Of a stretch of 55,451 nt of DNA, positions 1 to 11,412 are shown piece after piece. The DNA is taken from the NCBI GenBank assembly GCA_002224055.1, contig AZLU01000003.1:569788-625238 (forward strand), read 5' to 3'. Below the pieces are notes generated by a model. It did not search any database. It saw only the letters and a program-made list of their open reading frames with translations, and was not told the DNA's origin. The stretch is from Pezizomycotina sp. ARF18 (taxonomy: Eukaryota > Ascomycota). A program made the position numbers and the translations under genes. How positions within the stretch are numbered: position 1 is the first letter of the stretch; each line of letters begins with the position of its first letter.

Positions 1-48
1 AAGCACTTCAGGGTAAGACACTCCACGAATCCTCACAACTTATATCAT

Positions 49-564
49 TTGCTAACAAATCGTTTTATAGACCCATTCCGGAAAAACTGGATAAATGCAC
101 ACATTATTCTAGTTGCGATTGTTCTTTTGGTGTCTGGTTTTCTTCCTTCTTCGCCGCCTTTTTACGAGAAACGACACTCTTGTGCATATTCAACGCATAT
201 AAATTCTTATCTCATTTACTGTTCTTGGCTTTTACAACTTCTGGAGACGCGTCTGACGGAGACGATATCTTATGTCATCTTGCGAAAGAATCATATCCTC
301 ACCACCTTTGCGTCTTGCGGGGAGCGGAAAGTTGAACAGTCTTATTTTTTTTATTTTCTGTCCATTTTCATGTTAATCGTTGCATGGAGCAGAATGGGAA
401 AATGGTGCAATCTGGTTTCCTATTCTCCTATAAAATTTTGTTTCTTTTTTCGATGCTTGCGAGCATGGTGTATCCTATCATTTATTCCCCTTACTACCCT
501 ACTTGACACGCATTTCACGCCTATCCCTACACCTTCTCTACCCCCTCCTGTTTTTTTCTGTTAG
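49..564 (+). CDS. Uncharacterised hydrophobic ORF, doubtful
   Basis: An uninterrupted 171-codon frame. Residues about 18-35 (IILVAIVLLVSGFLP) and 100-112 (FLSIFMLIVAW) could cross a membrane, but the product is also rich in residues that AT-rich DNA gives by chance (Phe, Tyr, Ser, Leu). I see no recognisable domain, no intron signals and no paralogue in the window. It is one of the longer intact frames in a sequence where real genes are mostly frameshifted, and that argues weakly against a conserved gene. It may be an orphan membrane protein or chance. Confidence 0.18.
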   Translation: MLTNRFIDPFRKNWINAHIILVAIVLLVSGFLPSSPPFYEKRHSCAYSTHINSYLIYCSWLLQLLETRLTETISYVILRKNHILTTFASCGERKVEQSYFFYFLSIFMLIVAWSRMGKWCNLVSYSPIKFCFFFRCLRAWCILSFIPLTTLLDTHFTPIPTPSLPPPVFFC

Positions 565-2448
565 AAAAAAATATATATTCCACGATCGACGGATATAGTA
601 CATATAGATGAGCGGATATCTTCTGATTCGATTTTTACGATAAGTAGGAGAAAGTTTCCATGTGGGTGCGAAAATAAAGAAAGAACAAAAACATTACAAA
701 TACATTATATTAAAGATATCCTATCATTTTTTTTCACCCCGCTCTGAGGTCCAGCATTGATGATATGCAACGGAAGGTGTCTTGCAGATATACCTGCAGC
801 TCCACTTGGAGCTATACTTGAATAGGTCGCCGAAGAGTACAGACAGAATACTATTATTTATCTTACGCAAGCTTAAAAAGCTTTCTCCTAGCTCCTAGCA
901 AGCAAAATCTGCGAGAAATAGTAAAGAGTAGCATACGAAACAACGGGAGCTGGGTTCCATCATGACAGTAAAATTTCTTGGTACGTCGGGGATTACGTTT
1001 TACGTATGCCTAAAAGTAAACATTAGGAAAAAGGTGAGACTCGGATTGTGTGATACCGCCCTCGTTAACGGTTATGTCGAACATAACCGTATTCCCAAGT
1101 ATCTAGCCTACGTGCTACGTATACACCGAACCGAATTTGGGGGTGTTCCGGGGGTCTGACACTATATCCAAGACTATTCGCAGCTGCGCTATTTGAACAT
1201 TTTGTATGTTATTGAGATGTCGTGTTAACTCGTGACTGATTTGTTATTTCGTATCTACCTTTCGAGACCGGAAGGTTGAAATTGTATGATCTCGTAGCTC
1301 TGGTTTTTTTTTTTTTTTTTTCCGGGACACGAATTATCCGCTGCACATGGTCTCCCCCCTTGCTTTTCGTAATATGTGCGTTGTGGGTGAGGGTTAATGG
1401 ACCTTGTCGGCCGTGTATTGATATGTATCTCAACGAATCAATATATACATACTTATATTGAGAAGGGAAGGAAAAAAAAGAAAAAAACACCTTTGCTATA
1501 TAAGTATGTAGGAAATATGCATTCAATGCAAAAATCTTAAACCTGAATATAATTTGCTGGAAGCAGTTCCGCGCAAGGAAGGTGACTTAAGGACGATTCT
1601 TTTTGGTATTTCATGGCGCCTATGTAGGTGCGAATTTAGAAATATACATATTTTATTTTCATTCAATATGTGGCGCCTTCTTAAGGCCAGCGGAGCGAAC
1701 TAGATTCTAAACTCCCGTCCATTTCACAGGCGGAGATTACGGGATGATGGCTCACGATAAACGCAACCGCGCGTCCCCTCGCTTGCTTTTTCATGTCGGG
1801 TCCTCCGAGAATTCCATATTTTAAAACGATACTTATACTAAAGAACGAAATATATATATATATTTTAACGAATGTTATGTCTTGAAACTATAGAGTAACT
1901 TTTTCTGTGCTATCTATGCCTTGTTTGATGTCGTTTTTTATTATTGCTATACATTAGGTAACTCTGGCTACTGCTGGCATTTTGGCTGATGAAAAATTAG
2001 CCCCTAATTTTTTTTTTTTTTTTTTTTTTTTTTTTGCGAAGAGATTGGAAAACAAAAGAAAGGAGAGGAGAAGGGGAGGGAGGAGAGACGAGCGTGAAGG
2101 AGAAGCGATTAGAAAGGAGGATCTTTGTCTTTCTCCTGAAATCTTCGAACGCTTTGCTGTGTTAAGTTTCCACTTTCTGTCTCTGATGTCTTCTCTTTTC
2201 TCTCTTATATTGTACTCTTTTTCTTTCATATGTCATGATACTTACTAAAATGTACGTAGTTGCAATGATGATGTTGATCAAGGGATTGGTTATTGTAGAA
2301 AGTGGCTATTGATGGTTGTAGGTAAAAGGAGAGATGGAAGAGTAGGAGTAAGAGAGCTTATAAGTATTGTTTGTTTGCTGTTTGATTGTTAAAAATTAGC
2401 CATCAATGAAAGAGGATAGGCATACCGGTAAAGTAAAATACTTAAGTA
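565..2448. other. Gene-poor AT-rich stretch with poly-T runs
   Basis: I find no supported gene. It holds a T18 run (1304-1321), a T28 run (2008-2035) and a small perfect hairpin (1068-1090). Short frames beside the poly-T runs encode poly-Phe or poly-Lys and are artefacts of the homopolymers. Confidence 0.6.
1068..1090. repeat. 10-bp perfect inverted repeat
   Basis: ACGGTTATGT and its exact reverse complement are separated by CGA. No gene with a supported start is adjacent, so a role is unknown. Confidence 0.6.
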
Positions 2449-2449
2449 G

Positions 2450-2509
<60 letters not shown>

Positions 2510-2550
2510 AAATAAATAAATAAATAAATAATAAATAAATAAACAAATAA
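2449..2550. repeat. (AAAT)n microsatellite
   Basis: About 100 bp of nearly pure AAAT/AATA tetranucleotide repeat, with a few one-base slips to AATA-ATAA and one C substitution near the end. Confidence 0.95.
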
Positions 2551-2629
2551 ACCAAGGAAATGAAAAGTAAGGATATCTATTTCATTACTACTACCATTTC
2601 TTTAGGGCTAACAGAATAGTTATACTAGA

Positions 2630-3170
2630 GCAATTTTTCGTGAACGAGAAAATTAATCTTTAATAATAAAATATCGTTTAAATAGCTATATTAATACCAT
2701 ACCATTTAATCGATCTAACGATTATTTCGACTCTAAGACTCTAGAGTATAGAAAGCGTAGTCAAAAATACGTAAATTTTTATAAATAAAGGAGTCGCATT
2801 ATTAAAAATTTAATTTCTCGTATACTAGCTACCGCCTATACACTAGCTAGGCATACGCGCTTTATTAATAGGTACTAAGGTATATACTATTAATAGATAC
2901 CGAGTTCTAGGATTATTAATAATATAAACGAATTCCGTTGTTCTCTTATACTATTAGTTATATATATATATATTAAAGATTACGGTAGGTTTCTACGTAT
3001 AGATCTTAGAGGAAGTATAATTATAAAGAGGTATAATAGTAGTATTTATAGCGATAATAGCGCCTTTAAATAGAATCTAGGCTTCGTTATAAGTAAATAT
3101 ATATATAATATATAATTGTCGCCCTTAAGACCTCTAAACTCTTTAAAGCTTATAGAAATGGTTAACTTAA
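2630..3170. repeat. AT-rich TpA-loaded block, RIP-like relic
   Basis: The block is dominated by TA steps (TTAATA, TATACTA, TATATA), while CpA/TpG look scarce and isolated CpG-containing words persist. That is the pattern left by repeat-induced point mutation of a transposon. No frame is open. The judgement is by eye; I did not compute RIP indices. Confidence 0.4.
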
Positions 3171-3460
3171 TAATTTAGTTATTATAACTATCTTTCGTTA
3201 TTTCGGGAAGACGGTTTAGTTTAGAAGATCGAGAGTAATCTGAGGCTTCGTATTTAAAATCGCTATATTCTATAATCGCTTTACTATTATCGTGGTGTAT
3301 ATGATGTGCACTAGATTTGGCTGTATCAAAACTATGCTTAAAGTTGAATTCATGAATTAGACGTCCGTAAGTCTCATAGAAATCGATGCCATTACATTGG
3401 ATCATAGGCACGATAAAGCTAAGGAGAACGCTTACTAGAACTTAGAGGTTTCCGATCTAC
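3171..3460 (-). pseudogene. Possible Ty1/Copia reverse-transcriptase scrap
   Basis: A minus-strand frame contains QCNGIDFYETYG preceded by FIVP. This resembles the start of the Copia reverse-transcriptase domain, where a KARLVA-type segment is followed by G-[IV]-D-[YF]-x-E-T-[YF]. Only this short piece matches; the rest (a His/Ser/Asp-rich 60 residues) does not. It lies next to the RIP-like block, as expected for a decayed retroelement. It could still be chance. Confidence 0.28.
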
Positions 3461-4931
3461 TTATATCCCTGTTCCCATAATTCTTTGCACAAGATATTAC
3501 TCGAAACCCTGTTACTTTGCAATTTGAATTTTTTTTTTCCTCATTCAAAAGCCATAATGCTATAACAGGCGAGGCTGGGCCTAGTATGACCAATTCTAGA
3601 AATATATAACCTCCTTGACCTGAAATGCCCTGGATGGATGATACATTGAAGATCTAGAGATCGCAAAAGATGTCCATTTTTGCTCATAGGTACCAACAAT
3701 CTCACTACCGCGCCGTAATGGCGGTTGCGACGATGGTAATAGGGGTCTCCCCGACATCAGCGCTGACGGCATCTACGCTTAATAGGCAGCGAGATGTCAA
3801 GGCCACGATGCATGTGCTCTAGGTATACATTTGATTATTTAATATGATATATATTAAACTTACCCATAATTGGACCCGCCATTAATAATACTACACTCTA
3901 TTATTCATACATGTTATTGGTAGTGACGGAACAATGATAATAAGATAAATACTGTTAAAAGTTAGGTGGTTTCTTATTTGACGCCCTCGGAAGGACAAGG
4001 AAATATATTCTCTTCCTTTCCCCATGAGACGGTTCCTATTTAGTGTCTGGCAATGCAATTTCGAGTTTTTATTTTGTGAATGCTTGCCCGATAACGCGGC
4101 AAGCCTCTATTTCGTAACTATATCTAAATATAAATATATACAAGGTTCTTTCCGCTTATTTGGGCCAGGTGTCGATATTGCGTCCATGGCTAGGCATTAT
4201 GAGCACACGCGCTCGAAGGATAAAGGACCTTTTATATTTATCACCGTATATATTGTAACGAGGGTAGAATTAATTTATATTACGTGTCTGATCTACTTCG
4301 TATCTAAAGCCTTGGGGAATTGCAGTGGAAAATTCATTAGTTTTGCAGGCTAGTTCAATCTAGAATACCGCTTCGATATATGTCTTAGTATTGTGCACGT
4401 AGAATAATATAGCTTTCTGTATAAGCACTCTGGTTTTTGACCATGATTGGTAAACTCTAAACTGGTAGTTACCAGCAAGTTATGAGGTTCCAGAAGCTAG
4501 AGCCACTCTAGATAGACACGCTCACAGGTAGATTGTCTCGGTTCTGGATCTAGAACGTTATCGATCCTAGAGGTAGGTTAATCCTTGAACGTTAGCCAAT
4601 CGATATTTTCCTACCAATATTATTAGAACACAAGCAAACTATTGCTGTCATTCTTCTACAGGATTAGAAAGATCAATAGAGCTACGTAACATTCCTTACT
4701 TAGAATACCTTGGAGTGTATGTATAGCCATACGTTCGTAGGCTAAAGCTTTTTATTGTGTCCGTAAAGCTCATGTCAGCACCGCAACCTTCAAGCCTCTC
4801 GAACTACGGCCTATAAACCTTGAAATACCTACTCTTCTATGGAAGCGACTTTTTCCATAGAAGGAGAATTTGACGTACTTGCCGCATAGAAAATCATAAT
4901 TTGCCGGAATAAGCCTTCGCGAGAAGCAAAA
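3461..4931. other. No supported gene
   Basis: AT-rich DNA. A 109-codon frame at 4024-4353 has no recognisable domain. A strong hairpin sits at 4834-4863. Confidence 0.5.
4834..4863. repeat. 11-bp perfect inverted repeat before membrane gene A
   Basis: CTTCTATGGAA and its exact reverse complement are separated by 8 bases. It ends 68 bp before the ATG of the membrane gene at 4932, so it would lie in its promoter or 5' leader. It could be a factor site or an RNA hairpin. Confidence 0.6.
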
Positions 4932-5569
4932 ATGGAAGCAATCATTCCCCGTCGCTGGCGACCTCGCCAGTCCAACTTCCCGAATCCAACGACCGCCTCA
5001 CACCTCTCTCTACGAATCGAGTCCTCTTCTAGGGTCGTCTACGACAACCCATTCAGTCTCCAAAAATACCCACGGGATAAACTATGGCTGTACGCCTTCT
5101 TCATAATCAGCCACATCCCCACCACGCTCGGAATGTTCGCACTGGACGCTATAATCCAAATCCACGACGATCCGTGGCGCTCTGCCACCAGACTTAGTGT
5201 CGTTAGGTACATGCTCGCATTCCCAGTCTCCGCACTGTTCATCGCGAACCTCTTTTAGGCGCCGTATGCTACGGTGGCTTATACATCGGGGAAAGCGATA
5301 GTAGCGTTAACACGCCCGGCTCGGAGGAGGAAGACGACGAGAAGTGGGAGTTTGTAGCCAGAGATAGGAAGGAGAGGGAGAGGGTTAAGATTAATTGGTG
5401 GGGTATAGGGAAGAATATGGTGTATTGGGTTGCGGTTTATCGTTCTTCGTTTGCCCTTTGCTTAGGAGTTGGGGGTTTGAGGACTGGATTGATGGATTTT
5501 TCTGAAAATACTTTAAAGCTTTATGGTATACCAGATTATGAGTTTATTTGTTTAGTAGAAATGATATGA
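4932..5569 (+). CDS. Small multi-pass membrane protein A (one frameshift)
   Basis: The first frame (4932-5258) begins MEAIIPRRWRPRQ and runs into two hydrophobic segments, LWLYAFFIISHIPTTLGMF and YMLAFPVSALFIANLF. It stops exactly where the next frame continues the second helix as LLGAVCYGGLYIGESD. That is followed by an acidic linker (PGSEEEDDEKWEF), a basic stretch and a third hydrophobic segment (MVYWVAVYRSSFALCLG), ending at 5569. The join falls in CTCTTTTAGG, so a one-base slip in a short T run explains the break. The composite is about 210 residues with three or four membrane spans and a charged loop. I do not recognise the family. It heads a plus-strand run of broken membrane genes (see 6965 and 8719). 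Confidence 0.5.
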
Positions 5570-6018
5570 AATCAATTTTTTGGAAGTTAAGTTCTCCTCA
5601 TGAGTATGGACGGGCACGGAGAATTCTTGCGAGGAGGGCCAAAGTGGGTGCTGTGCTCGGCGGCTAGCTGGAGTCTAGTTCGAGTTTGGTTTTCTTTGGA
5701 GAACCCACCAAGTTCGCGCTGCCATGTCGGCGTCTATTCCTATTATTTATATATTCGTAAATAGCAAACGATACTTCTAATATACACCAATCGTTTTCGG
5801 AGATACGGTTTACCAGCTGTGAGTTACTTCGGAGTGAGTTGCACAAGCTAATTGACTTTTTATTGTGGAATAAGAAGTGTTCGTTTTCCCTATTTCTTGA
5901 TCAGGCTGATATCATGATGACCGTAAAATTTACTCTTGATCTTCTCATCTAAATGCTACGGTATCTTAACTCTATAGCTATCTCGGTATTCTTTTCGTTC
6001 TTCTCCAGAGTCATATTC

Positions 6019-6057
<39 letters not shown>

Positions 6058-6964
6058 TTATACTTTTCTTAAGATCTTTCACCTTCGGTCTCATGATGAT
6101 GCAGACTTTCTAGAAAGGCCTGGAAAATGGTATTCAAAAAAAGGGGCGCGCACGGATCCACGGCCACGCCCTGCGGATAATATCAACTTTCGAGACGCGA
6201 GATCTTTAAGAATAGTCTGATCTTCCGAAAGCCAGCGCCAACAGAACGCAACGCACTGCGTCTGCGGGTTCGCTGACTTCTCGCAAGCCTACTCAGTATT
6301 TTCCTAATAAGTGAAGTGGATAGGATATTGAAGCAGCTTCATTTCCATTTTACCCCAATCTTGGCCGGCGCTAATAAGCACTAGACGGCGGGATCGGATC
6401 CCGGCAATGGCTGCATGACGAATAAAGTTCCCGGAACGACTTAAATTTTTCTCGAATTGGTATGAGAACGAGGAGGTGTAGTATAAGAAGGTGAGCTATT
6501 TATACCACCAAAATTTAAATGAAATGTGCCCGTCAAATACGGATCGTGCTCACGCGCTTTAGAGGATCCTTATTTTGTATTTAACAACCGTTCTCTCCAC
6601 ATTTTTTCTTCTCCCTGGTGTTTTGTTATTTTCAAGGAGAGTATTTTTTTCCTCGACGACGCAAATTGGCAAAAATATTCGATCGACAGCCGATTGCAAG
6701 GCGCATTTTTTGAAAGAATCTGGTGAAGGAAGAACACTATTCTCCTGCAAGCCCGCGAGCTTTATTCGCAATTTCTATAACGGGGGGTTTTTTTTTTTTT
6801 CGTAAATCCCATTCGACACATTACCAGCCGGGTTCGTGAGGTTATTAATTCCCATTACTATATATATTCCAACGGCCAGCAAAATCTCGAGTTCGTCGAA
6901 ATTTCTATAACGAATCTTCACGATTGAATTGTATCGTGAAAAATCTCTTCCTGACAACGACGCC
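5570..6964. other. Intergenic, with an A36 tract
   Basis: I find no supported gene. The main feature is an uninterrupted A36 run at 6020-6055, the longest homopolymer in the window. Short frames at 6526-6805 have no recognisable content. Confidence 0.5.
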
Positions 6965-7348
6965 ATGGAGACAACACCTCTCCTACCAACAACCTCCTCC
7001 GAAAAACATCACCATACTTCATCCCGTTCCGCAAGTTATACGTATTATACCTCCTAAGTTTCATCCCTGCGACACTCGGAACCTACTTCTACGTCGCTCG
7101 AATAAATCACTACGCCGAACATGGCTTCCAAACTCCCAGTGCCCTACAAATAATTTTGGGAATAATAGGGCTGCTATTCGTCTTCCTGAATTTCGTGCTC
7201 GGTTACGATGTCTACGGAGGATTTTCTTAAGGAGGAGTCATGTGACAAGGGTGCAGGATCCGAGGTGTTACACAAATACGGAAGGAGAGCAGGGATCAGG
7301 ACGATAATGAAAATGCTGACGCCGAAACACACCGCGGTTATTCTTTAG
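6965..7348 (+). CDS. Small membrane protein B (frameshifted)
   Basis: ATG at 6965 opens METTPLLPTTSSEK. A one-base change at the A5 run 7002-7006 moves the reading to SPYFIPFRKLYVLYLLSF, then IPATLGTYFYVARINHY, then a long hydrophobic segment (LQIILGIIGLLFVFLNFVLG) and YDVYGG. A second change near 7220 leads to a charged tail. The composite has at least two strong membrane helices. The acidic-dileucine start (ETTPLL) recurs in the gene at 8719, and ...PATLG... resembles IPTTLG of the protein at 4932, so these may be diverged tandem paralogues. The 3' end is unclear: possible continuation to about 7600 cannot be tied to a frame. The family is not recognised. Confidence 0.45.
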
Positions 7349-8063
7349 GGTGGCGGAGATGTGGATTGTGCGTGTACCGCCGCGATATACATGGCGCAAT
7401 CAACGGTGATTTTGAGAAAAGTGGAGGTCTTGAGAGGGAAGGGAGTGTTACAGTGTACAGGTACGGTGGAAGCATCTAATTTACTGGTTTATTCTCAATG
7501 GTGCATTCGTTCATCCGCTGCTGGATGGCTAGGCCTTGGTGAAGCGATAAATGGATACGTTGGCGTGTTCTTGGATCTAGATAAAAACGGGCGTTCAATT
7601 TTAAGTTCTTTCCGCGGGTAATGAATAATGGCACAACGGCGCGATGACCATTGTGCGCTTTCAGTGGAAAGCAAGCTACTAGTCAAACAAGATTTAGGCA
7701 TTGGAGGGAGAAAAGCCGTCCCTATAATGACATTGGAGCTGTTCTGGTTACGCCCTCTTTGTGCGACTTCGGATCCGTTAGTCGCAGAATCCGCTGTTGG
7801 ACAGATAATCGAGACACACCTAACGTTAGCTAATGATAATATTCATCAGCTTCTTTTTTTTGTTTTTTACTGTTATCTAAGATAGAAGCACACCAGCTGT
7901 AAGATAAACAGATCCATAAGCTCTTGCCCATATCCCAATCGAGTTCCCTGATCCGCTCCTGAGATCTTCGATCTGCTTTACTATCTCGCCTAGAGTCTGT
8001 CGCAAACGTGTCATGTTAAGCTTTGGAGAAGGCTTTTTTTTTTTCTGTCTAATCGAGGATTGC

Positions 8064-8181
8064 CATGGCGAGCGCTTACGGGTTCTTCAGGCTGGCGCGA
8101 GGTCTTGGAGGAATACTTGGCTGTTTGTTCATTGCGCTTTTGGCACTTGTTGGTTTGTCATCCGTGGCCATACTTAGGTGA
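8064..8181 (+). CDS. Short hydrophobic ORF or exon remnant
   Basis: A 38-codon frame starting MASAYGFFRLARGLGG continues as one clean membrane span (LGCLFIALLALVGLSSVAIL) and stops. It lies between membrane genes B and C on the same strand. It could be a lost C-terminal exon of gene B, a remnant of another tandem copy, or a very small single-span protein. Other frames across it continue to 8293 without recognisable content. Confidence 0.3.
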
Positions 8182-8718
8182 TGAAGCGATGGATACTGGG
8201 GCATTTATGGGTATACCCGTAAAACTCGAGCATAATGGACGATATAATTTAGATTCGAATTTAGAGTTGGACGATCAAAGGGTTATAAAGTAGCGATCAC
8301 GAAATTGAATTTTCAACTTCTTGCCGGACGCTTGCGGTATTCATCTTGGAGCAGAGATGATAACTTTGTTGATTTTTCCAGTTTCTTTTTATCTCGCTCT
8401 TTACTCCGTGACATTCCACGAATTCTATCAAACTTAATAGCTTTCCTTTAATTGCTGATCTCTTGGTAAATTAAAGCTCTGCTTAATAAAAGCGCCCGGT
8501 CGAGAAGATGACGTCTAGAACCATCTCGTGAGAGTCATGGAATTTAAAACCTATCTTTAGTATATCTCTATGAGAGAATCCCACGTTCGTTTTTTCCTCT
8601 TACGCACTTGACGTTTACGCTTATTTCCCGGCTCCATTTTAGCATTTGAAAGATTGCAGAATTTCGTAAAAGTCCAATAAGCCATTTTTCGAGCTCAATT
8701 GCCATAAAACCGTACACA

Positions 8719-9150
8719 ATGGACCCGACCGAAACAACCCCCTCCTCATCGATGCCGACGAAATCCCCTGTAGTATTGACGGCGACCATTCTATCGCGTA
8801 TTCTGGAAAAACGAACACTTCCCGAAGACCCCTCTCCTCCACCAACAGGAACAACAACGCCCTAACCTCCTTCTCCACCAAAGGTCTCGTTCGTGGGCTT
8901 TCGCGGTAGGCACGACGTTTCCAGCAACGCTGTGCATGTTCTACTGCTGACCTCGAGCGGCTCTCCGCGACCAAGAAGGCCACCGCAGCAATCAGCAATT
9001 TTTATCATCGCGATAACCCTGTGGGCGCGCATTTCTTCCTCGTTGCGTACGCTTGTAATTGTTTTACAATGTAAGGGGGAACGGTATGACCTCTATGAGG
9101 ATGATGGCGGTACGATAAGTTATTGTGGCCGTTCAAGGAGATATCTATAA
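8719..9150 (+). pseudogene. Membrane protein C, strongly frameshifted
   Basis: ATG at 8719 gives MDPTETT. The next frame continues PLLIDADEIP and a Ser/Thr/Asn-rich stretch to about 8910. A third frame then reads SWAFAVGTTFPATLCMFY, followed by fragments such as NPVGAHFFLVAYACNCF. The acidic-dileucine start and the PATL words match gene B at 6965, and the position continues the plus-strand series. At least three frame changes are needed in 430 bp, so it is either badly mis-sequenced or a true pseudogene. The C-terminus is uncertain. Confidence 0.4.
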
Positions 9151-10130
9151 TACTTGAAAACGTGCAGGTCAGGAAGAGGAGGTTCGTACCCTTGTATTTC
9201 GGGTGGTTGCTTTGCGGCGTTGCGACGTGCAATAGCTACGACCAGTGGGGGTGGGGAGCATGATGGAGGAGTTGCTGGCGCCGTGATTGTGTGATAATGT
9301 GTTATATGAAAAGATGATACTTGTGCTTGTTTTTATTTTGCGGTATCTACGTTATATTACTTTTTGTCTTCTCTCTGTTACTTTTTGGTAGAATATCAAG
9401 AGTATTATCCTTGTACAAATATATTTAAGCAGTGAGACGAGGTTTTCTAAACTACCGCGGAAATACCGCCCGCTTCTCATCTACGTATTAAAGAGCAATA
9501 TATTATTTCACGCCCATGATTTGAACCTTAACAAGCCTCTACGTAGAAATTCCCAATTGCTTTATGATGCGAGATCCGAACTCCGGCTTCCGTCAACGTT
9601 GCAACCGTGGCAGTCAATGCACACTGAGTTTAGCTTAGTGGGTTCATCTGCATTACAACGGCTTCACTTCGGCAGATTAGATAAACACTGGACGGTGGGT
9701 TTTCTTTTGCTTTTTGCTCTATTGTTCATATCAAGTTTTTTTTTTTTTTCAGGCTAACTAGCGGCCTCTTAAGAAAACCGCCGGACGAAGAGAACAATCA
9801 ATGTCAGTTTACCCGCACAGATTCAGATTTCATAGATATATGTCAATTTTCGATAAAACTGCGAGCACGGTTCTAAAACTACAAAAATGTGGGAATACGG
9901 TCCCTTATAGAAGAATATACGCATACTTAATAGTATTAGATAATCAAGCCATTTTGGGGATGTTGAAGCTCTTATACATCGTGGTGTGTTGGCCATTTGC
10001 CTTACAGTTTACTACCACACCAATATATACCAACATCAACACCATTAATACAAACTATACTATGTACCAATTGCACTAGTAAGTCTCATGTAATGTGAAT
10101 TAAACCTTATTTTCATCCGAGTCGATACCA
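9151..10130. other. No supported gene
   Basis: AT-rich spacer between the plus-strand membrane genes and the minus-strand coiled-coil array. Frames at 9521-9757 and 9801-10079 have biased composition and no recognisable domain. Confidence 0.5.
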
Positions 10131-10404
10131 TTAAGATAAACCTCCTGACGAGGCCGAGATCAGCTGCTGAAGCTCTAGGGCTGCTACATATCCGGAGCGT
10201 GCTCGTAGTTGCAGGCTTAGCTTCTCCTGAACCATCTTTCGATACTCATCTTCAGTAGGAAGAGCTTGTAAGATTTCATCTGTAATTGCCTCAGACTCCC
10301 GTCAAAATTTATCCGCTCGCGCTGGATTTCATCCTTTTCTCCTCGAGGTGCTCTATTTGCGAGTCAAGTATGGCCTTCGGCTCCTGAGCGTAGTTGTTAC
10401 TCAT
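10131..10404 (-). CDS. Small coiled-coil protein, array member 1 (two frameshifts)
   Basis: The minus-strand start MSNNYAQEPKAILDSQIEHL leads into EEKR. A shift near 10335 gives DEIQRERINFD, and a second near 10310 gives ESEAITDEILQALPTEDEYR followed by a Lys/Leu/Arg-rich tail ending ISASSGGLS. The composite is about 90 residues, almost all helix-forming, with charged heptad-like spacing. There is no signal peptide or membrane span, so it is probably cytosolic or nuclear. It is the outermost member of a minus-strand series (13.1, 15.4, 17.2 and 18.4 kb) and lacks the Trp-Tyr motif of three of them, so membership rests on size, composition, orientation and neighbourhood. Function unknown. Confidence 0.4.
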
Positions 10405-11088
10405 AGTGGCAATTTTTTCTTTTTCGGATATTTTTTATAGTATGCGATAGGTGTTCTGAATGTTATATATATATATTGACCTATGTACTAGAACGTGGGC
10501 TTTCCAAGATGGTTTATTCGGGATACGTCGTACAGAGAAATCTGGAGGAAGCAAGTGGTGCTCAAGACTTCGCTTCTTCATCAAGGTTCAAGTTCACGGA
10601 AAGAATTTATAAACTCGATACCACGTAAACTGGAACTCACGTTTAAAAGGACATCGTGAGCTTGATGTGGTTTTACAAGTGTACTGGGTAACTGCAGAAC
10701 ATCCCTGCAATGTTCTTGTCTCAAAGGTACTAAACACAATCTAGAAAAGAAAAAAAAAAAAAATCTTATCCTCCAGCTTTTAAAGCTGGGAAAGCCCCAG
10801 AACGGAACAGCAGGAGCAGAGAGCGGAAGGGAAGAGATGAGAATAAGCTGCATAGATTCACGGAGAGACCGTACTTTCTCTTTTCGCCGTGGGCCGTTTT
10901 GGAGATTTTCTTTCCTTCTACATTTTTCGATCATTGTGATTGCTCATTATCATTTCGTCTGGTTGTGATATTTAACTGCACGTTTTTTTGCCTTCCCGCT
11001 GACTTTTGTAGGGATTCCTTTTATATATTTAATCTTAAAATAGGACTTTTGCTCAAAATCAACAACGTGAACGTTTGATAGATAGAAA

Positions 11089-11412
11089 ATGAGTTACTTC
11101 GGTATGTATGTTGGATGCATGTGCAGTATGCCGCTTGATTTGCAGGCGGAGCAGGGTTCGGGATTGTCGGCTACCTGTCGCTTTAAGCTGGTTTGGGACC
11201 AAGATATAAAGCAGCCTCATGATCAACATGTATCCCCGCACGCCGCTGGGCTGGTGAGGCTGGCCACGTTTATCCTGTCGACGCCGGTGGCGCAAAGATA
11301 GCAAGCTGGCCATTTCTAGGGATGTATCAAGCTCAATCAACCGGTTTGATAGGATAATGAGCGCTTTTATCATGGCACTTAGACACTTAATTGTCCGTTT
11401 TCTGGAGAATTA
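11089..11412 (+). CDS. Uncharacterised small ORF (possible frameshift)
   Basis: A 70-codon frame starting MSYFGMYVGCMCSMPLDLQ ends near 11301, and a second frame continues to 11412 (SSSINRFDRIMSAFIMALRH). An overlapping minus-strand frame of 104 codons (11059-11373) is equally open, so strand and reality are uncertain. No domain is recognised. Confidence 0.2.

Noticed and set aside
962-1159. 65-codon plus-strand ORF
   Set aside because: No domain, overlaps a hairpin, and lies in a gene-poor AT-rich region.
1954-2248. Overlapping frames on both strands around 2008-2035
   Set aside because: Both are built on a T28 run (poly-Phe or poly-Lys) flanked by purine-rich DNA; no domain and no support for transcription.
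4024-4353. 109-codon plus-strand ORF
   Set aside because: AT-biased aromatic-rich composition, no domain, no neighbour or paralogue to support it.
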